Assembly (NCBI GenBank): GCA_024403115.1
Contig: JAKSSL010000005.1
Span: 1-64,000, forward strand
Direction: 5' to 3'
Origin: Clostridia bacterium
Lineage (GTDB): Bacteria; Bacillota; Clostridia; Peptostreptococcales; Anaerovoracaceae
Length of the DNA: 64,000 bases
In this document: in pieces, positions 56,035 to 63,311 of the stretch
How positions within the stretch are numbered: the first letter of the stretch is position 1
How the letters are laid out: every line of letters begins with the position of its first letter
Made by a program: the position numbers and the translations under genes
Notes under the pieces: model-generated
The model's database searches: none
Seen by the model: only the letters and a program-made list of their open reading frames with translations
What the model was told of the DNA's origin: nothing

Positions 56035-56973
56035 CTATTCTATTAAATCTTCTTCTTCGTGGGTTTCAACTAATACATCATCGCTTGAATCTGTTTCGGA
56101 AATAATGATTGAAACAGCAACGAGAACTGAACCGATAACTCCAAGAGTTCCCAAGCGATCACCTAGGAATACTGCACTGGTAATTCCACCAAGAACAGGT
56201 TCCAGTGTAAGTATAAGGGAAGCCTTATTGGAGCTGACTCTTGCCATACCATATGTTTGACATACAAAAGCAATGGCTGAGCATCCAATTCCAGTAAATA
56301 TCATTGATGCGATTTCTAAAGTGCTGAAATCATATGATAAAGCTACCGATATTTCACCGTTTGCAATCATACCTATAAGTGAGTATACAACGAATAGGGC
56401 AGATTCTAACATGGAAAATGCGATAGGGTCAAAGCTTGCTGATTTTCTTCCTAGCCCGATAGTATATGCCGAGCCGAAGATGGATGCAGACAAGCAAATC
56501 AGGTCTCCACCAGAAAAACCTATATCGGCATTTCCTCCACCTATGGAAATTAGATAAACTCCAATTACACAGATGATAATGGCTATGCTTAGTTTTAGGT
56601 TTGGAATAATTCTAAACAGAATTAAATTGATCAGTGGCACGCCTATAGCACCTAAACAGGTGAAGAATGAGGCTCTAGCACTTGTAGTATACTCCATACC
56701 TATAGTGGTAAGAGCATAGCAACCATATAGGAAAATACTGATAATAACAGTATCCTTGATCATTTGTTTGTTGATTAATTTAATGTGTTTTCTGAAAATG
56801 ATTGCCAATAGTAAGGCGGATATTAGAAAACGCCAAAAATTAATGTAGAAGGGCGGTATATTTCCCAAAACTTTTAAAGCAGGAAATCCAAAGCCCCAAA
56901 ATGTTGCCGTACATAGCAGTGCCAAAACACCTAGAACTTTTTGATTTGTGTTTTTGAATTTATTGGTATTCAT
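56035..56973 (-). CDS. EamA-family (DMT superfamily) transporter
   Basis: 312 residues, ten membrane helices in two EamA repeats (ATFWGFGFPALKVLG near the start; SNKASLILTLEPVLGGITSAVFLGD in the second). The ATG at 56973 is chosen with GGAGAG about ten bases upstream; the in-frame TTG at 56991 overlaps that site. DMT members export amino acids or metabolites; the substrate here cannot be told. The acidic C-terminus is unremarkable. Divergent from the B12 locus. Confidence 0.88.
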   Translation of the reverse strand: MNTNKFKNTNQKVLGVLALLCTATFWGFGFPALKVLGNIPPFYINFWRFLISALLLAIIFRKHIKLINKQMIKDTVIISIFLYGCYALTTIGMEYTTSARASFFTCLGAIGVPLINLILFRIIPNLKLSIAIIICVIGVYLISIGGGNADIGFSGGDLICLSASIFGSAYTIGLGRKSASFDPIAFSMLESALFVVYSLIGMIANGEISVALSYDFSTLEIASMIFTGIGCSAIAFVCQTYGMARVSSNKASLILTLEPVLGGITSAVFLGDRLGTLGVIGSVLVAVSIIISETDSSDDVLVETHEEEDLIE

Positions 56974-56995
56974 AGTATATACACTCTCCAATTAC

Positions 56996-57023
56996 ATTAT
57001 ACCATATTAAAATAATAAAACAA
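56996..57023 (-). promoter_or_regulatory. Promoter of the EamA transporter gene
   Basis: Minus strand TTGTTT, 16-bp spacer, TATAAT with the TGG extension. Its -35 abuts that of the divergent B12-riboswitch promoter. Confidence 0.68.
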
Positions 57024-57052
57024 TTGCATAAATAGACTTCCTATGATACAAT
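57024..57052 (+). promoter_or_regulatory. Promoter of the first cobalamin riboswitch unit
   Basis: TTGCAT (57024-57029), 17-bp spacer, extended TGATACAAT (-10 at 57047-57052). It lies about 20 bases before the aptamer. Confidence 0.72.
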
Positions 57053-57073
57053 AATTAAAAATAAATAGATATC

Positions 57074-57317
57074 TTGCAGGTGCTTTATGCATAACAGGGA
57101 AGTGAGGTGTAATTCCTCCACAGAGCCGCTGCTGTAATAGAGGAGCTTTGGCAAATATGTCACTGGGAAACCGGGAAGACTGTCAAAGCGTTGATACTTG
57201 AGTCAGAAGACCTACCTAAGAGATTGTTCAAAGAGTTATTGCGGGCATTCGATAACAGAACGAAATATATGTGTATAAGTATAACTCCTTGAATTTTAGT
57301 ATTTACGGAGTTTTTTT
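57074..57317 (+). promoter_or_regulatory. Cobalamin (B12) riboswitch upstream of the ECF S component
   Basis: Aptamer about 57074-57221 with the B12 box AGCCGCTGCTGTAAT, the GGTGTAATTCCTCCACAGAG core, CACTGGGAAACCGGGAAG and AGTCAGAAGACCT. A P13 hairpin GTTAT/ATAAC (57235-57239, 57252-57256) shows loop bases GCGG complementary to CCGC (57126-57129) of L5, the kissing pair. Antiterminator GAGTTAT (57233-57239) with ATAACTC (57281-57287) competes with terminator AACTCC/GGAGTT (57283-57288, 57307-57312) plus T run. The 3' terminator arm is also the Shine-Dalgarno GGAG of the gene. Predicted OFF switch. Confidence 0.93.
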
Positions 57318-57318
57318 A

Positions 57319-57831
57319 ATGGATTTAAAAAGCGTAAACAATAAAATAAGTGTTACCGAAATCGCAGAGCTTGCTTTGATGTGCGCATTGATGGTCATAG
57401 GCAAGGAAGCTTTAAGGATGATACCAAATGTGCATCCTGTCGCTTTGATAATTATGCTTTGTGTTATACGCTATGGTTGGAAGACCATTTATCCAGTAAT
57501 CGGTTTTGTTATTTTGCAAATTGCTCTATATGGCTTTGGAATATGGACAATAATGTATTTCTATGTTTGGCCAATTCTGGTTGCTGTTACTATGCCTTTT
57601 AGACATAGCAATAATAGATGGGTATTTGCAATTATTGCATCTTTGCATGGTTTTACATTTGGAGCATTTTGTTCCATACCGTATATATTTACAAGCGGGT
57701 GGACGGCCGCGGTAGCTTACTGGGTAGCCGGTTTGTCATTTGATGCTATTCACGGGGTATCAAATTTCATTATCGTATTATTGTTGCTACCACCCCTTCG
57801 CAACAAGCTGAATAAAATAAGTATACGTTAA
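57319..57831 (+). CDS. ECF transporter S component, probably cobalamin-specific
   Basis: 170 residues, five to six membrane helices, no ATPase domain. Start ATG at 57319 with GGAG eight bases before it; a longer frame to 57271 would run through the riboswitch terminator. Reads as an S component (PF12822-like), which binds a vitamin and uses a shared EcfA/A'/T module encoded elsewhere. Cobalamin specificity is inferred from the B12 riboswitch directly upstream and the transcobalamin-like genes downstream; CblT/CbrT-type families are the candidates. Confidence 0.8.
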   Translation: MDLKSVNNKISVTEIAELALMCALMVIGKEALRMIPNVHPVALIIMLCVIRYGWKTIYPVIGFVILQIALYGFGIWTIMYFYVWPILVAVTMPFRHSNNRWVFAIIASLHGFTFGAFCSIPYIFTSGWTAAVAYWVAGLSFDAIHGVSNFIIVLLLLPPLRNKLNKISIR

Positions 57832-57840
57832 CACTGGGTG

Positions 57841-57868
57841 AAAAGTATTTAATACTTTTTAATATAAT
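57841..57868 (+). other. Hairpin and possible -10 between S component and second riboswitch
   Basis: AAAAGTATT/AATACTTTT with a two-base loop (57841-57860), then a T-rich stretch and TATAAT at 57863-57868. It could be a terminator plus a separate promoter for the second unit; no convincing -35 was found, so read-through is equally possible. Confidence 0.4.
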
Positions 57869-57881
57869 TTAATATTTTCTC

Positions 57882-58137
57882 ATAAGGTGCTCCTAATTGA
57901 GCTTAATAGAGAAGAGAGGTGCAATTCCTCCACAGAGCCGCTGCTGTAATAGCATTGCTTTTAAACATATGCCACTGGTATAACTGGGAAGGCGTTTAAA
58001 AGCAACATGCTTAAGTCAGAAGAACTGCCTATGAGAAGTTCAAAGAGTTATTGCGGGCATTCGATAACAGAACGAATTACTAAAACTATTTTAGTTAGCA
58101 ATAACTCCTTGATTCAAATGAAGAAAGGAGTTTTTTT
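57882..58137 (+). promoter_or_regulatory. Second cobalamin (B12) riboswitch
   Basis: Aptamer about 57882-58034 with GAGAGGTGCAATTCCTCCAC, the same B12 box AGCCGCTGCTGTAAT, GCCACTGG, ACTGGGAAGGCG and AGTCAGAAGAACTGCC. The 39 bases 58038-58076 are identical to 57226-57264 of the first switch (P13 element). Antiterminator GAGTTATTGC (58045-58054) with GCAATAACTC (58098-58107), 10 bp, competes with terminator AACTCCTT/AAGGAGTT (58103-58110, 58125-58132) plus seven T. The AAGGAG arm is the ribosome binding site. Predicted OFF switch. Confidence 0.93.
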
Positions 58138-58138
58138 A

Positions 58139-58780
58139 ATGTTTAAAAAATCCAAATCCGCCATTATCTTGGTTTTATTGTTAATCTTCTCGTGCTGTGC
58201 TTGTGGCAATGAGATCGACGATAAGGTAAGCGATTCTCAAACAGAAGTAAGCGTACAAGAACAGGTGGAAGAGACAAAGGAAAAGAAGGAAATCGATGAC
58301 AAGATTCAAGCTGATGACAAGGATGTAAAAGACCAAGAAGAAAAGCTTGAAGAAAAGTCTGAGACTAAACAAGAGGATCAAGAAAAGACTGAGACTAAGT
58401 CCAAGGAAAAGAAGTCCAAGTCCGATTCCAAGGAAAAGAAAAAGGACAAAGAGTCTGACAAAAAATCCGACAAGAAGGACACTTTTACTTGCACAATTAG
58501 TGTAGAAGGACATTGCCAGAATAAGACTTTGGAAGTAACAAAAAATACCAGCGTATATGATGCTTTGAAAAAATCTGGAGCAAAAATTGAAGCTGAAGAA
58601 ACCATGTTTGGTATCTATGTGGTTGGCATTAATGGTCTTAGAGAAGGCGACAAAGGTGGCGGAAGCGGATGGACCTATAGGGTCAATGGGGAATTAGTTA
58701 TGGACAGTGCCGACGATGTGACAGTGAAAAAAGGGGATAAGATCTCATGGGAATTTGTTACAGGCGGCATGGTATTTTAG
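58139..58780 (+). CDS. Lipoprotein with DUF4430 (transcobalamin beta-domain-like) module
   Basis: 213 residues from ATG 58139. Lipoprotein signal with CCAC and lipidated Cys22. Residues about 25-115 are an extreme Lys/Glu/Asp/Ser-rich linker (no hydrophobic core), a spacer to cross the wall. Residues about 117-213 are a DUF4430 domain: VTKNTSVYDALKKSG, then GSGWTYRVNGELVMD, then VKKGDKISWEFV, the pattern of the C-terminal beta domain of transcobalamin and intrinsic factor. I infer cobalamin binding at the cell surface, supported by the riboswitch just upstream. The next gene follows 11 bases later. Confidence 0.83.
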   Translation: MFKKSKSAIILVLLLIFSCCACGNEIDDKVSDSQTEVSVQEQVEETKEKKEIDDKIQADDKDVKDQEEKLEEKSETKQEDQEKTETKSKEKKSKSDSKEKKKDKESDKKSDKKDTFTCTISVEGHCQNKTLEVTKNTSVYDALKKSGAKIEAEETMFGIYVVGINGLREGDKGGGSGWTYRVNGELVMDSADDVTVKKGDKISWEFVTGGMVF

Positions 58781-58791
58781 AAAGGATCAAT

Positions 58792-60294
58792 ATGAAAAGA
58801 AAAAGCATATCACTTATTCTTGCTTTTGCCCTAGTGTTTACAAGCATGGGCAGCATGGCATTTGCTAAGAACGTATACAGTGATGTTTTTGAAAATGCTA
58901 AAGCAAGTTCTATGACATACTTGCAAGAAAAATTGCAAGGTTTTTGTGAAAAGTCAGGTGGCGGTCTTAACGGTTCATTCTATGCAATGGATTTAGCTAA
59001 GGCTGGAGCAAAACCTGATAGAGCATATTATGAAAAATTAGCTCAAGAAGTAATAGACGGCAATGGCGGTCTAGAAAAAGGTAAAACAAGTTATACTAAT
59101 AACGATAAGGGAATCCTAGCTTTTACAGCAGGAGGCTATGATGCCACAAATATTTGCGGATACAATCTGGTAGCAAAACTTGCTGATTATGATGCAATTG
59201 TGGCGCAAGGAATTAATGGACCTGTTTATGCTTTGATGGCTTTAGACAGCGGAAACTATGAAATTCCTAAAGCTCCAGAAGGTGTGACACAAGCAAGCAG
59301 AGAGAATCTTGTTAAGGCAATCTTGGATGGAAGAATTGCTGAAAATGGCTTATGGGCATATGGAAAGGCAACTGATCCCGATGTGGATATGACATCTATG
59401 GTATTGGTGGCTTTGGCTCCATATGTAGCTGATAAGGAAGTTAAAGCCGCAGTTGATAATGGAATCAAATTCCTATCAGAAAACATGGGTGAAACTGGCG
59501 CATACTCATCATGGGGAAGTGCAAATAGTAACTCTACAGCTGTTGCTATTTGGGCCATATGTGCAAACGGAATCAATCCTGACAAAGACAAGAGATTTAT
59601 CGATAATCACGTTTCAGTTTTGGATGGCTTGCTAAGCTTCGCTGTTGAAACAGGCGGATTTGGTTATACAAATAACAAGACAATTAATCAAGCTGGAACT
59701 CAACAATCTTATGAAGCTCTTTTAGCTTTTGAAGCATTGGAAAGAGGCGATCGCAGATTCTATGATATGAGCGACAAAGCTCCTTTAAAAGCTTTTAAAG
59801 TAAGTGGACTAACTCTAAATGCTAGTGCAACTTACACAGGCAAAGCTATTTGCCCAAAAATTACAGTTAAGGATGCTTTTGGAAACAAACTTACAGAAGG
59901 GGTTGATTATACAGTAAAGTATAGCAATAACAAGAATGTGGGCTTGGCAAAAGCGAGTGTTGAAGGAAAGGGGTATTACAGCGGCAAACTTTCCAAGACA
60001 TTTAAGATTCTTCCTGTAAAAGCAAAGATTTCTTATGTAAAAGCCAAGAAGAAAGCTTTTGTAGTAAAGACTGCGAAGACAAAGAATATTACAGGATACC
60101 AAATTAAGTATGCGAAAAATAGCAAGTTTACTAAAGCAAAATCAAAGTTTGTAAAATCAAGCAAAGCTATTACCAAGAAGATTAGTGCTTCAGGCAAAAC
60201 AAAATATTTTGTTAAGATCAGAACATATAAGACAGTGGGTAAGACAAAGTACTACTCAGCCTGGTCAAAGGTTTACAAGATAAAGACTAAGTAA
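58792..60294 (+). CDS. Secreted alpha/alpha-barrel protein resembling transcobalamin alpha domain
   Basis: 500 residues from ATG 58792 behind AAAGGA. Signal peptide cleaved near AFA (residue 25). Residues about 35-325 are repeated helix pairs like prenyltransferase/squalene-cyclase barrels, with GLNGSFYAMDLAKAG, GPVYALMALDSG, DPDVDMTSMVLVALAPYV (195-212), STAVAIWAICANGI and QQSYEALLAFEAL. The DVDMTSM segment recalls VDTAAM of human transcobalamin. Residues 334-415 are an MBG-like beta domain (TYTGKAICPKITVKD) and 420-500 an FN3-like, very Lys-rich tail. Co-transcribed with the DUF4430 lipoprotein; probably the other half of a cobalamin receptor. Confidence 0.78.
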   Translation: MKRKSISLILAFALVFTSMGSMAFAKNVYSDVFENAKASSMTYLQEKLQGFCEKSGGGLNGSFYAMDLAKAGAKPDRAYYEKLAQEVIDGNGGLEKGKTSYTNNDKGILAFTAGGYDATNICGYNLVAKLADYDAIVAQGINGPVYALMALDSGNYEIPKAPEGVTQASRENLVKAILDGRIAENGLWAYGKATDPDVDMTSMVLVALAPYVADKEVKAAVDNGIKFLSENMGETGAYSSWGSANSNSTAVAIWAICANGINPDKDKRFIDNHVSVLDGLLSFAVETGGFGYTNNKTINQAGTQQSYEALLAFEALERGDRRFYDMSDKAPLKAFKVSGLTLNASATYTGKAICPKITVKDAFGNKLTEGVDYTVKYSNNKNVGLAKASVEGKGYYSGKLSKTFKILPVKAKISYVKAKKKAFVVKTAKTKNITGYQIKYAKNSKFTKAKSKFVKSSKAITKKISASGKTKYFVKIRTYKTVGKTKYYSAWSKVYKIKTK

Positions 60295-60329
60295 AAACAT
60301 TAATAAAACGAAATGCTTTTCATCAAAAG

Positions 60330-60356
60330 GCTCAGCATTAGGCAGCTGAGCTTTTT
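60330..60356 (+). terminator. Rho-independent terminator of the B12 locus
   Basis: Stem GCTCAGC/GCTGAGC (60330-60336, 60345-60351) followed by five T. Confidence 0.82.
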
Positions 60357-60358
60357 AT

Positions 60359-60387
60359 TTGAAAGGAGGGGCCACATGTGATATACT
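60359..60387 (+). promoter_or_regulatory. Promoter of mscL
   Basis: TTGAAA (60359-60364), 17-bp spacer, TATACT (60382-60387), 28 bases before the start. Confidence 0.72.
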
Positions 60388-60415
60388 TTAAATATCAAAG
60401 AAAGGAATGATATCT

Positions 60416-60847
60416 ATGAAAAATTTTGCACAAGAATTTAAAGAATTCATATTAAAAGGTAACATTATCGATATGGCTGTAGGCGTTGTAATAGGCGGTG
60501 CTTTTGGTAAAATTGTTACATCATTGGTAGATGATATTATCGCACCACTAATCAGTCTGTTAACAGGAAAGATTGCTCTTGCAGACTTGAAATGGGTAAT
60601 TTCACCTGAGACTGCTGAACACGGTGAAACAGCTTTGACTTATGGTAATTTTATTCAAAGTATAATTGATTTTCTAATCATTGCACTTTGCATTTTCATT
60701 GTATTGAAGCTTATTATGAAGGCTGAAAAGAAGATTGAAGAGGCAAAGGCTAAGAAAGCTGAGCCAGTTGAAGAGGCAGCTGCTGAACCTAGCGAGCTTG
60801 ATGTATTGAAGGAAATCAGAGATCTACTTCAAAAGGAAGACAAATAG
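60416..60847 (+). CDS. mscL: Large-conductance mechanosensitive channel
   Basis: 143 residues from ATG 60416, giving MKNFAQEFKEFILKGNIIDM, the usual MscL N-terminus; the ATG three codons earlier is inside the AAAGGA site. The pore helix VGVVIGGAFGKIVTSLVDD, second membrane helix (about 80-102) and acidic/basic C-terminal bundle are present. Homopentameric emergency valve opened by membrane tension. Confidence 0.96.
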   Translation: MKNFAQEFKEFILKGNIIDMAVGVVIGGAFGKIVTSLVDDIIAPLISLLTGKIALADLKWVISPETAEHGETALTYGNFIQSIIDFLIIALCIFIVLKLIMKAEKKIEEAKAKKAEPVEEAAAEPSELDVLKEIRDLLQKEDK

Positions 60848-60852
60848 ACAAC

Positions 60853-60877
60853 AAAAAAGAGGCGTAAGCCTCTTTTT
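60853..60877. terminator. Bidirectional terminator between mscL and the decarboxylase gene
   Basis: Stem AAAGAGGC/GCCTCTTT, loop GTAA, with A and T runs on either side. Confidence 0.88.
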
Positions 60878-60893
60878 ATATGCCTTATAGATT

Positions 60894-62051
60894 TTATTCT
60901 TCTACGCTTGATAGTATATCTTCAATAAACTCGTCGATAATATCTTTTGTTACGTGTTGCATTACAACTACGTGTGAAAGCTCACCGCCGTATTCTTCCA
61001 TATAGCCGTTAGCAAGCATATATTTGTCTCTTATCCATTGAGGTGGACGCTTGAAGAATACAGTATTACTATATTTCAAGTGCCATGCTGGATAGTTATT
61101 TTCGTCCAACTTATCTTGAAGATATTGAGTGTTCTCCAACATGAATGCAGCTTCTTTTTCGAAACCTTCATTACCCATAGCATTCATGATCCAATGGAAT
61201 TTAAGTGGAGTTAGACCATTTCTAGAACAGCTAATTAGTGGCATATCGTTGCGAAGATATTCTACCTTGAAGCTTTGTTGTGAATCAATAATTTCTTGAC
61301 GGCTGATGAAAAGTCCACAAGGTTCATCAACACCAAAGAATTTATGACCACTAATAGCGATGGAATCATATCCTTGCTTTTGCATATTTACTAAATCCTT
61401 GTATGGAGTAAATGGTAAATATCCACCAAATAAAGCAGCGTCCAAGTGTTTGTACACACCAACAGGCTTTTTCTCGTCTAAAACCTTTTGAATAGCTTGT
61501 ATATCGTCAACTGCTCCCATGAAAGTAGAGCCTATAGCAAATACTATTAGGGCAGGTCTTGTAGGATCAAGAGCTTCTCTAAATGCTTCTGGATCCATAC
61601 GTCCGTATTTATCATAATCTATCATACGAGTTTCAAGGTTTTGCACATCGCAGATACGACTTGATGAATAGTGTGCTTCTTTTGAAATATATACAAGTGG
61701 AAGCATTCCAGTTTCTTTTTGAAGCTTCTTTGCACCAAAATATATTCCGTGCATATTTCCGTCAGTACCGCTGTTTGTAACGAAACCCCATTCTTTTCCT
61801 TCAGGAACACCATATATTCTGGAGAATTTCCTAATTACATCACGTTCAATCATAGTTGAGTTCAATACGAATTGTTCCGCATCAAAAGGGTTACCAACAT
61901 TGTTAATTGAAATATCGCATAGGCCTGTTTTATCATACCATTCTCCGAAACCACTGATGTTTGGATATTGGCATACAGGATAACCGATGCAATGGTCGAC
62001 ATTCTCGTAATATTTTTTCATTAAATCGACTAATTCTTTTTCGATTGCCAT
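60894..62051 (-). CDS. hdc: PLP-dependent group II decarboxylase, histidine decarboxylase-like
   Basis: 385 residues, the size of bacterial PLP histidine decarboxylases. The PLP lysine is Lys237 in ISGHKFFG; the ring-stacking His127 is in ISKEAHYSSS, and HLDAALFGG (202-210) supplies the PLP-nitrogen Asp204. These match Morganella-type histidine decarboxylase, which makes histamine and consumes a proton. No histidine/histamine antiporter gene is adjacent, so another aromatic or amino-acid substrate cannot be excluded. GAGAGGTGAAG precedes the ATG. Confidence 0.82.
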   Translation of the reverse strand: MAIEKELVDLMKKYYENVDHCIGYPVCQYPNISGFGEWYDKTGLCDISINNVGNPFDAEQFVLNSTMIERDVIRKFSRIYGVPEGKEWGFVTNSGTDGNMHGIYFGAKKLQKETGMLPLVYISKEAHYSSSRICDVQNLETRMIDYDKYGRMDPEAFREALDPTRPALIVFAIGSTFMGAVDDIQAIQKVLDEKKPVGVYKHLDAALFGGYLPFTPYKDLVNMQKQGYDSIAISGHKFFGVDEPCGLFISRQEIIDSQQSFKVEYLRNDMPLISCSRNGLTPLKFHWIMNAMGNEGFEKEAAFMLENTQYLQDKLDENNYPAWHLKYSNTVFFKRPPQWIRDKYMLANGYMEEYGGELSHVVVMQHVTKDIIDEFIEDILSSVEE

Positions 62052-62076
62052 AGTGCTTCACCTCTCGTTTTTTTTA

Positions 62077-62085
62077 ATTATACCA
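62077..62085 (-). promoter_or_regulatory. Extended -10 promoter of the decarboxylase gene
   Basis: Minus strand TGGTATAAT, 26 bases before the start codon; the region upstream is AT-rich without a clear -35 hexamer. Confidence 0.5.
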
Positions 62086-62132
62086 TATATTTTCTAAAAA
62101 GATATATATTGCATCAATTCTCTAATCAAAAT

Positions 62133-62216
62133 TGGTGCGGATGAAAGGATTTGAACCTTCACGATGTGAATCACACGGACCTGAACCGTGCGCGTCTGCC
62201 GTTCCGCCACATCCGC
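62133..62216 (-). tRNA. tRNA-Leu (anticodon CAG)
   Basis: Minus strand: acceptor GCGGATG/CATCCGC with discriminator A and encoded CCA (plus 62133-62135). Anticodon loop TTCAGGT in the stem CACGG/CCGTG gives CAG. A class II variable arm (GTGATTCAC type) precedes the GGTTCAAATCC T-arm. It reads CUG leucine codons. No other tRNA is adjacent. Confidence 0.95.
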
Positions 62217-62233
62217 AAGTTATTCTAATTCAT

Positions 62234-62262
62234 ACTTTAGCATTTTTTTGTTAGTTTTTCAA
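62234..62262 (-). promoter_or_regulatory. Possible promoter of the tRNA-Leu gene
   Basis: Minus strand TTGAAA, 17-bp spacer, TAAAGT with TGC before the -10; about 18 bases before the tRNA. Confidence 0.45.
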
Positions 62263-62287
62263 GATGCCAGTTTTTATCCGTGAAGGC

Positions 62288-62800
62288 TTATTCATTCTTC
62301 CAAAGATTGCGGATGATTTCACGTTGGTCCCCTTGATATTCGCCAATTCCAGTATATATGTTTTCAAAGCCACATTTTCTCATAACTCCAATAGAAGCTT
62401 TATTATCTGCCAAACAGATGCCGTGAACCTGGCTTATACCCAGATCTTTTGTAATTACTGGTAAAAAGCTTTGTACAGCTTCACTTGCATAATCATTTCC
62501 TGTATATTGCTTTGCAATGTGATAGCCCACTTCCCAGTTCTCATCTTCAATTGGGCATAATTGAACATAGCCAATATTTTCATGGCTTTTCTTCAAAAGA
62601 ACAGGGTACACAAATGGTCCCTCACAAGAACCATACTGTGATATTAGAAACTCCAATACTTCCTTTGTTTCTTCTACAGTTTCCCATACTTCATCTGGGA
62701 CAAATCTCATATTGTCTTCATCCATAGAATTGGCCTGCACAACAGGAGCCATATCCAATGTGAATTCAGTGATTATTAGTCTTTCAGTTTCAATATACAT
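62288..62800 (-). CDS. GNAT family N-acetyltransferase (RimJ/RimL type)
   Basis: 170 residues beginning MYIETERLIITEF, a standard RimJ/RimL-like start. Acetyl-CoA region GYHIAKQYTGNDYASEAVQSF and the late ADNKASIGVMRKCGFEN segment are clear. AAAGGAG precedes the ATG at ideal spacing. The substrate is unknown. It is 15 bases behind another acetyltransferase gene, so the two may form a small unit. Confidence 0.88.
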   Translation of the reverse strand: MYIETERLIITEFTLDMAPVVQANSMDEDNMRFVPDEVWETVEETKEVLEFLISQYGSCEGPFVYPVLLKKSHENIGYVQLCPIEDENWEVGYHIAKQYTGNDYASEAVQSFLPVITKDLGISQVHGICLADNKASIGVMRKCGFENIYTGIGEYQGDQREIIRNLWKNE

Positions 62801-62815
62801 ATACGAAACTCCTTT

Positions 62816-63262
62816 TTAGAACGTTTTTACAAAGAGATGATCAAGTTCATCACCGTAGTTTAGGATATCTTTTACATAAGTGTAGCCGTATTTTTCATAG
62901 AGACCAAAAAACTCTGATGGGATATAGCTTCTATCAAAGTTTTGTGCTTTTAAATACTCATTTGCATAATCAATAAGTTTTTCGCTGATTCTATTTCCTC
63001 GCATGTCTTCTGTGACAAAAATACTGGACACCCATGGGAAGATGTCGGGCAGGGGATAGTAGTCTGTTTTCATAATTGAAGCAAAGCCGACTATTCTATC
63101 CTTGTCTAAAGCAACTATCATGGTTTCCCAGTCTGTAAAATCCCAGCTTTTCACCAACTGTGCCATATGGTCTTTGACCTCAAGCCAGGAGCACTCCTTA
63201 ATAAAGTTCAGCAAATTTGTCGCCAATAGGCTATTTTTTTCTACGGTTTTTATCTCTATCAT
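62816..63262 (-). CDS. GNAT family N-acetyltransferase
   Basis: 148 residues. The core is VSSIFVTEDMRGNRISEKLIDYANEYL, the acetyl-CoA loop, followed by FGLYEKYGYTYV, the usual C-terminal GNAT strand. The ribosome binding site is weak (TGAGAAA). The substrate is unknown. It is unlike the neighbouring RimJ/RimL-type protein in length and motif A, so the pair is not a recent duplication. Confidence 0.85.
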   Translation of the reverse strand: MIEIKTVEKNSLLATNLLNFIKECSWLEVKDHMAQLVKSWDFTDWETMIVALDKDRIVGFASIMKTDYYPLPDIFPWVSSIFVTEDMRGNRISEKLIDYANEYLKAQNFDRSYIPSEFFGLYEKYGYTYVKDILNYGDELDHLFVKTF

Positions 63263-63275
63263 TTTCTCATTTTTT

Positions 63276-63301
63276 AAAAGGGAGTAGGAAACCCTGCTCC
63301 C
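63276..63301 (-). terminator. Probable terminator after the transglutaminase-domain gene
   Basis: Minus strand GGGAG-C-AGG/CCT-A-CTCCC with loop GTTT, one C-A mismatch, followed by four T. Confidence 0.55.
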
Positions 63302-63311
63302 ATATTTGAAT

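Noticed and set aside
57841-57860. Hairpin after the S component gene as a firm terminator separating two operons
   Set aside because: The stem is purely AT with one G-C pair per arm and a two-base loop; too weak to claim with confidence, so it is listed only as a possible element.
62133-62216. tRNA-Ser instead of tRNA-Leu (both have a long variable arm)
   Set aside because: The seven-base anticodon loop TTCAGGT places CAG in positions 34-36, which reads leucine.
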